Assembly: GCA_040880235.1 (NCBI GenBank)
Contig: JBBDIX010000090.1
Coordinates: forward strand, 1-10,392
From: JBBDIX01 sp040880235
Lineage (GTDB): Bacteria; Actinomycetota; Nitriliruptoria; Nitriliruptorales; Nitriliruptoraceae
Direction of reading: 5' to 3'
DNA: 10,392 bases
Shown: piece after piece, positions 6,141 to 10,392 of the stretch
Position numbering within the stretch: position 1 is the stretch's first letter
How the letters are laid out: each line of letters begins with the position of its first letter
The notes under the pieces: generated by a model
Seen by the model: only the letters and a program-made list of their open reading frames with translations
Database searches by the model: none
Told to the model about the DNA's origin: nothing
Made by a program: the position numbers and the translations under genes

Positions 6141-7189
6141 ACCTGCCCGTGTCCGCGCCCGTCGATCCGATGCTCGCACGGCTCGCCCGGTCGCTGCCCA
6201 CCGGCGAACTGCTGTACGAACCCAAGTGGGACGGGTTCCGGTGCCTGGTGTTCCGAGACGGCGACGACCTGCTCCTGCAGAGCCGCAACAGCAAGGCACT
6301 CGACCGGTACTTCCCCGAACTCGTCGATCCGGACGGGCCCGATCCGCTGCGCAGCCAGCTTCCTGAGCGGGTCGTGCTCGACGGAGAGATCGTCGTGCCG
6401 ATCGACGGCCGCCTCGACTTCGACGCGCTCGCGAACCGCGTGCACCCCGCACGGTCACGCATCCACCGACTCGCCGCCGAGACCCCCGCGCGCTACGTGG
6501 CGTTCGACCTGCTCGCGCTCGGCGACGAGGACCTCACCGCCGTGGCGTTCTCCCAGCGTCGCCAGCGGCTGGAGCAGGCCCTCGTCGGCGTCCACTCCCC
6601 GGTCCACGTGACCCCCGCGACCACCGACGTGGACGTGGCTCTCGACTGGTTCGAACGGTTCGAGGGCGCCGGGTTCGACGGGGTGATCGCCAAGCCGCTC
6701 GGCGACGGGTACGCGCCCGGTCGACGGACCCTGTTCAAGGTCAAGCACGAGCGCACCGCCGACGTGGTCGTCGCCGGGTTTCGCTGGCACAGGGACGGCG
6801 ATGGGGTGGGTTCACTACTGCTCGGACTGTTCGACGGCGACACGCTCGTGCCCGTCGGGGTCGCGTCCTCGTTCTCCCGTGCACGCCGCGCCGAACTCAT
6901 CGACGAACTCGCCCCGATGCGCCTCGACGACGTCTCCGCCCACCCGTGGAACACCGACGCCGCCCCACGTGGGGCCAACCGCTGGACCGGCGGACGCGAC
7001 ACGTCGTGGGAACCGCTGGACTGCGAGCAGGTCGCCGAGGTCGCCTACGAACAGCTCACGGGCAACCGGTTCCGGCACAGCGCGCGGTGGCGACGGTGGC
7101 GCGACGACCGGGACCCACGGTCGTGTCGGTTCGACCAGCTCGACGTGCCCGTCCCGTCCGAGATCGACCAGGTCTTCGCGGAGGGATGA
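6137..7189 (+). CDS. ligC: ATP-dependent DNA ligase, LigC type
   Basis: The 350-residue product has the nucleotidyltransferase motifs of ATP-dependent DNA ligases in order: motif I KWDG with adenylated Lys30, LDGEIVV (81-87), VAFDLL (121-126), EGAGFDGVIAK (176-186) and motif V FKVKH with Lys201 and Lys203. An OB-fold domain fills the remainder from about 207, ending with EVAYEQLTG and a basic RHSARWRRWRDD stretch. There is no polymerase or phosphoesterase domain, so it is a stand-alone LigC-like ligase and not full LigD. Mycobacterial LigC acts in excision repair and backup end joining with Prim-PolC; such a primase-polymerase lies about 1 kb away on the opposite strand. The GTG start overlaps the upstream stop (GTGA), suggesting coupling. 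An alternative start at ATG 6170 would remove residues before the typical PMLARLA segment. Confidence 0.92.
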   Translation: MNLPVSAPVDPMLARLARSLPTGELLYEPKWDGFRCLVFRDGDDLLLQSRNSKALDRYFPELVDPDGPDPLRSQLPERVVLDGEIVVPIDGRLDFDALANRVHPARSRIHRLAAETPARYVAFDLLALGDEDLTAVAFSQRRQRLEQALVGVHSPVHVTPATTDVDVALDWFERFEGAGFDGVIAKPLGDGYAPGRRTLFKVKHERTADVVVAGFRWHRDGDGVGSLLLGLFDGDTLVPVGVASSFSRARRAELIDELAPMRLDDVSAHPWNTDAAPRGANRWTGGRDTSWEPLDCEQVAEVAYEQLTGNRFRHSARWRRWRDDRDPRSCRFDQLDVPVPSEIDQVFAEG

Positions 7190-7234
7190 CCCCTCCACCG
7201 GTACCGTGGCCCGACTGCCGTCGCCGGGACCTCG

Positions 7235-8233
7235 ATGCTGATCGCTGCCCTTCCCCCGCCACCCTTCCAGGGATTCGACATCGGACCCCTGACCGTCCAC
7301 ATGTACGGGTTGGTCATCGCCATCGGGGCGTTCCTCGCCGTGCAGCTGACGGTGCGTCGCTACGAACGCTTCACCGGCGATGGGGCCATCGCCGAGAAGA
7401 CCGCACTGGTGGCCCTGCTCTTCGGGTTCCTCGGGGGACGGATCGGCTACGTGATCCCCCGGTTCCTGTGGGGATCCAACCCGTTCATCGACCGTCCCGG
7501 CGACATCCTCGCGATCTGGCAGGGTGGGCTCGCCTTCTTCGGCGGACTCGTCGGCGGCACCGCCGCGGTGGTGATCTACACCCGAGTGAAGGGCGCCGAC
7601 CTGCCGGCGATGGCCGATGCCTTCGCGCCGGCGCTACCTCTGGCGCAGGCGATCGGACGCTGGGGTAACTGGTTCAACCAGGAACTCTTCGGGCGCCCGA
7701 CGGACGTACCGTGGGCGCTGCGGGTGGATCCGGTCTCCGCGTCGACCGCGGCGCGATTCCCGGGGGCGACCACCTTCCATCCCACGTTCCTGTACGAGTC
7801 CCTGTGGAACGCCGGCCTGGTCGTCGTCCTGCTCGCGATCGACCGCGCCGGGCTCCTGCGTCGCCGCGGGTCCCTGATCTTCGTCTACCTGATCGGCTAC
7901 GGAACCGGACGGGGCTGGATCGAGGCGTTGCGCGTCGACACCGTCCAGCGCTACCTGGGTCTGTCACGCAACAACTGGATCGCGATCGCGGTCGTGCTGA
8001 TCGGTGTCGCGGGACTGTGGTGGTGGGAACGCCTCGCGCCCACGACCGACGTCGACCCGGACGCGGACACCGCAGACGGCTCCGCGGACCCCGCCGACGA
8101 GGCCGCGGACGATGCGGCCGGCCAAGCGACCACGGAGGATGCCGTCGACTCGGCACCCCGTGATGCCGTGCCCGAGGACGACGATCACTCGGACGGCGGG
8201 GCGCGTCGTGGTTCGGACGGCAACTTCGGGTAG
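7235..8233 (+). CDS. lgt: Prolipoprotein diacylglyceryl transferase
   Basis: Lgt transfers diacylglycerol from phosphatidylglycerol to the lipobox Cys of prolipoproteins, the first step of lipoprotein maturation, in the cytoplasmic membrane. The Lgt signature GRWGNWFNQELFG is at residues 141-153. HMYGL (22-26), HPTFLYESLWN (182-192) and GYGTGRGWIEALR (221-233) are also present. Hydrophobic segments lie near 22-40, 55-77, 93-116, 190-203, 213-228 and 247-264. The segment equivalent to the E. coli WDGGMSFHGG reads WQGGLAFFGG, so the E. coli His103 position is Phe, as in many Gram-positive relatives. From about 267 the protein ends in a roughly 65-residue Asp/Glu/Ala-rich tail, presumably disordered and cytoplasmic, as seen in other actinobacterial Lgt. 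Its last 49 bp overlap the convergent polymerase gene. Confidence 0.96.
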   Translation: MLIAALPPPPFQGFDIGPLTVHMYGLVIAIGAFLAVQLTVRRYERFTGDGAIAEKTALVALLFGFLGGRIGYVIPRFLWGSNPFIDRPGDILAIWQGGLAFFGGLVGGTAAVVIYTRVKGADLPAMADAFAPALPLAQAIGRWGNWFNQELFGRPTDVPWALRVDPVSASTAARFPGATTFHPTFLYESLWNAGLVVVLLAIDRAGLLRRRGSLIFVYLIGYGTGRGWIEALRVDTVQRYLGLSRNNWIAIAVVLIGVAGLWWWERLAPTTDVDPDADTADGSADPADEAADDAAGQATTEDAVDSAPRDAVPEDDDHSDGGARRGSDGNFG

Positions 8234-9306
8234 TGCGGGGGCATGGGCAGTTCGCCGAGTCCCGCGGCGCGGTCGCGTGAGACGCGTTCGAGCAGAGCGT
8301 CGAGGGGATGTGCCCGATCGTCGAGCGACGCCATGGGATCGTCGCGACGGGCCAGCAGGTCCGGCGTGGTGAGGATCGTCGCGTCCTCCGGCTCCACGTC
8401 GTCGAGTTCGTCCCACGTCACCGGCAGCGACACCGTGGCGCCGGGCGTTGCGCGCACGGCGTAGGCGCACGCCATGCTGCGGTCCCACAGGTTCTGGTTG
8501 TAGTCGATGAAGACCCGCTGACCACGCTCCCGACGCCACCACGCCGAGGTCGCGGTGTCGAGGCGTCGTTCGACCTCGCGGGCGAGTGCGCCCGCGGCGG
8601 CGCGGACCTCGAGGTAGGGGCGTGGCTCGATCCTGGCGATGACGTGCAGTCCGCTGGCCCCAGAGGTCTTCACGAAGGACGCGATGCCGTCCTCGGCGAG
8701 GAGTTCACGAACGGCGACGGCCACGCGGCGGACGGCGGCGAACGCGACGCCCGGCATCGGGTCGAGGTCTAGGCGCAGCTCGTCGGGTTGCCGGCCGTTC
8801 CATCCGGCCTCTGCGGCCGCCCCGGCCTCTGCGGCCGCCCCGGCCTCTGCGGCCGCCCCGGCCTCTGCGGCCAGCCGGGTCTCCGCCTCCGTTCGGGCAT
8901 CGGCCCGCGTCGAGGGGCTCGATGCCCGCGGCACGCGCAGGGACCATGGGTGCACCGTGATCGCTCCGAGGTTGGCCGCCCAGAGCACGTCGGCGACCGA
9001 TGCCGGACACAGTTCGGTCGCCGTACGGCCCGACCCGAACGTGACCTCGGCGACCCCGAGCCAGGCGGGCCGCGTCTCCGGCAGCCGCTTCTGGACGAAC
9101 GTCGGGCCACCCACCCCACGCGGATGTCGCTCGAGGTTGCAGGGACGATCACGACAGTGCGGCATCAGCACGTCGGCGACCTCGACGTAGAACTCGACGA
9201 GGTCGAGCTTCGTCAACCCCACCTCGGGGAATACGACCCGGTCCGGTGACGTGATGGTCACCTCGGCGCCGTCGACGGCGACGGTCGTGTCCTGCGGGTC
9301 CGTCAC
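8185..9306 (-). CDS. LigD-like primase-polymerase (AEP family)
   Basis: This 373-residue protein resembles the polymerase domain of bacterial LigD (archaeo-eukaryotic primase superfamily), which fills gaps and adds ribonucleotides during end joining or excision repair. Catalytic motifs are intact: DELRLDLDP with Asp180 and Asp182, TSGASGLHV (214-222) with His221, and FIDYNQN with Asp268. The C-terminal PPHYPKLPSEPRRAPPS is typical of actinobacterial stand-alone versions. No ligase or nuclease domain is fused. Between HPW (119-121) and the DxD motif lies an extra Ala/Glu-rich segment (about 124-171) encoded by an 18-bp tandem repeat. The start is GTG 9306. The Shine-Dalgarno is weak (GGCAGG, close to the start), and a CACGG/CCGTG inverted repeat (9304-9318) overlaps the start codon. 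A 51-nt gap separates it from the upstream E2 gene. Confidence 0.9.
   Translation of the reverse strand: MTDPQDTTVAVDGAEVTITSPDRVVFPEVGLTKLDLVEFYVEVADVLMPHCRDRPCNLERHPRGVGGPTFVQKRLPETRPAWLGVAEVTFGSGRTATELCPASVADVLWAANLGAITVHPWSLRVPRASSPSTRADARTEAETRLAAEAGAAAEAGAAAEAGAAAEAGWNGRQPDELRLDLDPMPGVAFAAVRRVAVAVRELLAEDGIASFVKTSGASGLHVIARIEPRPYLEVRAAAGALAREVERRLDTATSAWWRRERGQRVFIDYNQNLWDRSMACAYAVRATPGATVSLPVTWDELDDVEPEDATILTTPDLLARRDDPMASLDDRAHPLDALLERVSRDRAAGLGELPMPPHYPKLPSEPRRAPPSE
8806..8872. repeat. 18-bp tandem repeat inside the polymerase gene
   Basis: The unit GGCCTCTGCGGCCGCCCC is present in three identical full copies (8806-8823, 8824-8841, 8842-8859), followed by 13 bases of a fourth (8860-8872). 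Because 18 is a multiple of three, copy-number change would keep the reading frame. On the minus strand each unit encodes the six-residue repeat GAAAEA. Each full copy contains the palindrome GCGGCCGC (8813, 8831, 8849). Confidence 0.97.
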
Positions 9307-9357
9307 GGGCCTGCCGTGCCCGCGAACCGCCGCCAGCCCGTTCGGCGCCCGGTCAGG

Positions 9358-10392
9358 TCACGCATACAGCAGGATGCGGGACGGTTCCTCGCACAGGGTC
9401 GCGACGTAGGTGACGAACCGACCGGCCTCCCCGCCGTCGCACACCCGGTGGTCGAATGCGAGCCGCAGCGTCGCCACCCGCCGCACCGCGAGTTCACCGT
9501 CCACGACCCAGGCACGTTCGCGGATCGCTCCCACCCCAAGGATCCCGGCCTCGGGGTGGTTGAGGATCGGGTCTCCGTCGTCGTTGCCGAACGCGCCGTA
9601 GTTGTTGACCGTGAACGTGCCACCGGTCACGTCGGCGGGGTCGATGGTGCCGTCGCGAGCCTGGCCTGCGAGGCGCGCACCGCGAGCCGCGAGTTCCACG
9701 AGCGACAGGTCCTGCGCCCGCCTGATGTTGGGGACCATCAGGCCTCGGTCGGTGTCGACGGCCACGCCGAGGTTGATGTCCTCCAGCAGGTGCACCTCGC
9801 CAGCGGCGCCCGCATCCGGGTCCCGACCCACGAGCCGCGCATTGAGGGTCGGGAAGCGCCGCAGCGCGATCACCGTCGCGCGCATGATCACCGCGAACGG
9901 GGTGATCCTGACGTCGAGTCCGTCGCCACGCGCCTGTCGCGTGAGGTCCGCGCGCAGGTCCCACAGCCGGGTCAGGTCCACCTCGCGCGTGCAGGAGGCC
10001 GCCGGGATCTCCCGGCGGGACGTCTCCATCTTGTCCATGATCCGCCGCCGGACCCCGCGGACCACCTCGACCTCCCCGGGGCGACGACCCCGGAACCCGA
10101 ACGCACGCGACGCCGCATGGGCCGCTACGTACGCGGTGACGTCCTCTCGGGTGATGATGCCCCCCGGACCGCTGCCCCTGACCGACACGAGGTCGATGCC
10201 CAGGTCGCGTGCCAGGCGTCGGACGGGCGGCTTGGCTCGTGGCCGGGACCCGTTGCCGTTGGTCTCGGATTCTGCGGCGTCGTCACGGTCGTCCGGTCGG
10301 ATGCCGTAGCCGACGAGCGGACGCGACCCGTCGTCGTGCGTCCCCGGAGGCGCCTCCCGGTCGTTGCCGGATGGCCCGTCGTGCGGGGGTGT
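9358..10392 (-). CDS. bkdC: 2-oxo-acid dehydrogenase E2, 5'-truncated by window
   Basis: The frame stays open from the stop (TGA, 9360-9358) to the window edge, so 344 residues are seen and the start lies outside. The visible part begins with an Asp/Gly/Pro-rich linker containing PLVGYGIRPDD, as found after a lipoyl domain. A peripheral-subunit-binding domain follows (KPPVRRLARDLGIDLVSVRG, then GPGGIITREDV, residues about 54-87). The acyltransferase domain runs from about 105 to 344 with the active-site FDHRVCDGG (His315) and TFTVNNYGAFG. E2 moves acyl groups from lipoyl arms to CoA. EIPAASCTREVD and ILNHPEAGILGVGAI resemble the mycobacterial BkdC (Rv2495c) type, so a branched-chain complex is most likely, with pyruvate dehydrogenase E2 the alternative. 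A start at GTG 10188 would cut the subunit-binding domain in half. Confidence 0.9.
   Translation of the reverse strand, partial: TPPHDGPSGNDREAPPGTHDDGSRPLVGYGIRPDDRDDAAESETNGNGSRPRAKPPVRRLARDLGIDLVSVRGSGPGGIITREDVTAYVAAHAASRAFGFRGRRPGEVEVVRGVRRRIMDKMETSRREIPAASCTREVDLTRLWDLRADLTRQARGDGLDVRITPFAVIMRATVIALRRFPTLNARLVGRDPDAGAAGEVHLLEDINLGVAVDTDRGLMVPNIRRAQDLSLVELAARGARLAGQARDGTIDPADVTGGTFTVNNYGAFGNDDGDPILNHPEAGILGVGAIRERAWVVDGELAVRRVATLRLAFDHRVCDGGEAGRFVTYVATLCEEPSRILLYA

Noticed and set aside
8806..8872. Tandem repeat as a CRISPR array
   Set aside because: The copies are directly adjacent without spacers, lie within an open reading frame and keep its frame.
10189..10392. Start of the E2 protein at GTG 10188
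   Set aside because: Translation of the same frame upstream shows the first half of the peripheral-subunit-binding domain and a linker with no stop, so the gene continues past the window edge.

Overview
The window reads as chromosomal DNA of a high-GC actinobacterium. The GC-rich third codon positions, the frequent GTG starts, a LigC-type DNA ligase near a LigD-like primase-polymerase, an Lgt with a long acidic tail and a mycobacterial BkdC/PdhC-style E2 all point that way. An E. coli-type (class 1) LeuA rather than the longer mycobacterial form suggests a deep-branching class such as Acidimicrobiia. That placement is inference. There is no phage, IS, CRISPR, tRNA or rRNA signal.

Left third (1-4080, minus strand): a leucine biosynthesis operon leuA-leuC-leuD, read right to left, with leuC and leuD overlapping by one base and no leuB in view. 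Upstream of leuA is a 36-codon ORF (3970-4080) with 11 Leu codons, 8 of them among its last 12. It can be read as a leaderless leader peptide behind a promoter-like element. The 100 bases between its stop and leuA contain mutually exclusive stems, the last abutting the leuA Shine-Dalgarno. This looks like a ribosome-mediated attenuator that acts on translation initiation rather than through a U-tract terminator.

Middle (4137-8233, plus strand): a divergent, tightly packed gene run. It holds a COG3375-type GNAT acyltransferase, an enolase-superfamily NSAR/OSBS protein (MenC-like), an ATP-dependent DNA ligase (LigC type) and lgt. Gaps are 3 nt, a 4-nt overlap, and 45 nt. The GNAT + NSAR/OSBS pair recalls the N-succinyl-amino-acid D-to-L conversion pathway described in Geobacillus kaustophilus, although true menaquinone biosynthesis remains possible.

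Right end (8185-10392, minus strand): a LigD-like primase-polymerase whose 3' end overlaps lgt antisense by 49 bp and which carries an 18-bp tandem repeat inside its coding sequence. Upstream of it, running off the window edge, is a 2-oxo-acid dehydrogenase E2 subunit with peripheral-subunit-binding and catalytic domains. Its lipoyl domain lies outside the window. The ligase and polymerase flank lgt on opposite strands and could supply end-joining or gap-filling repair together; no Ku gene is in the window.
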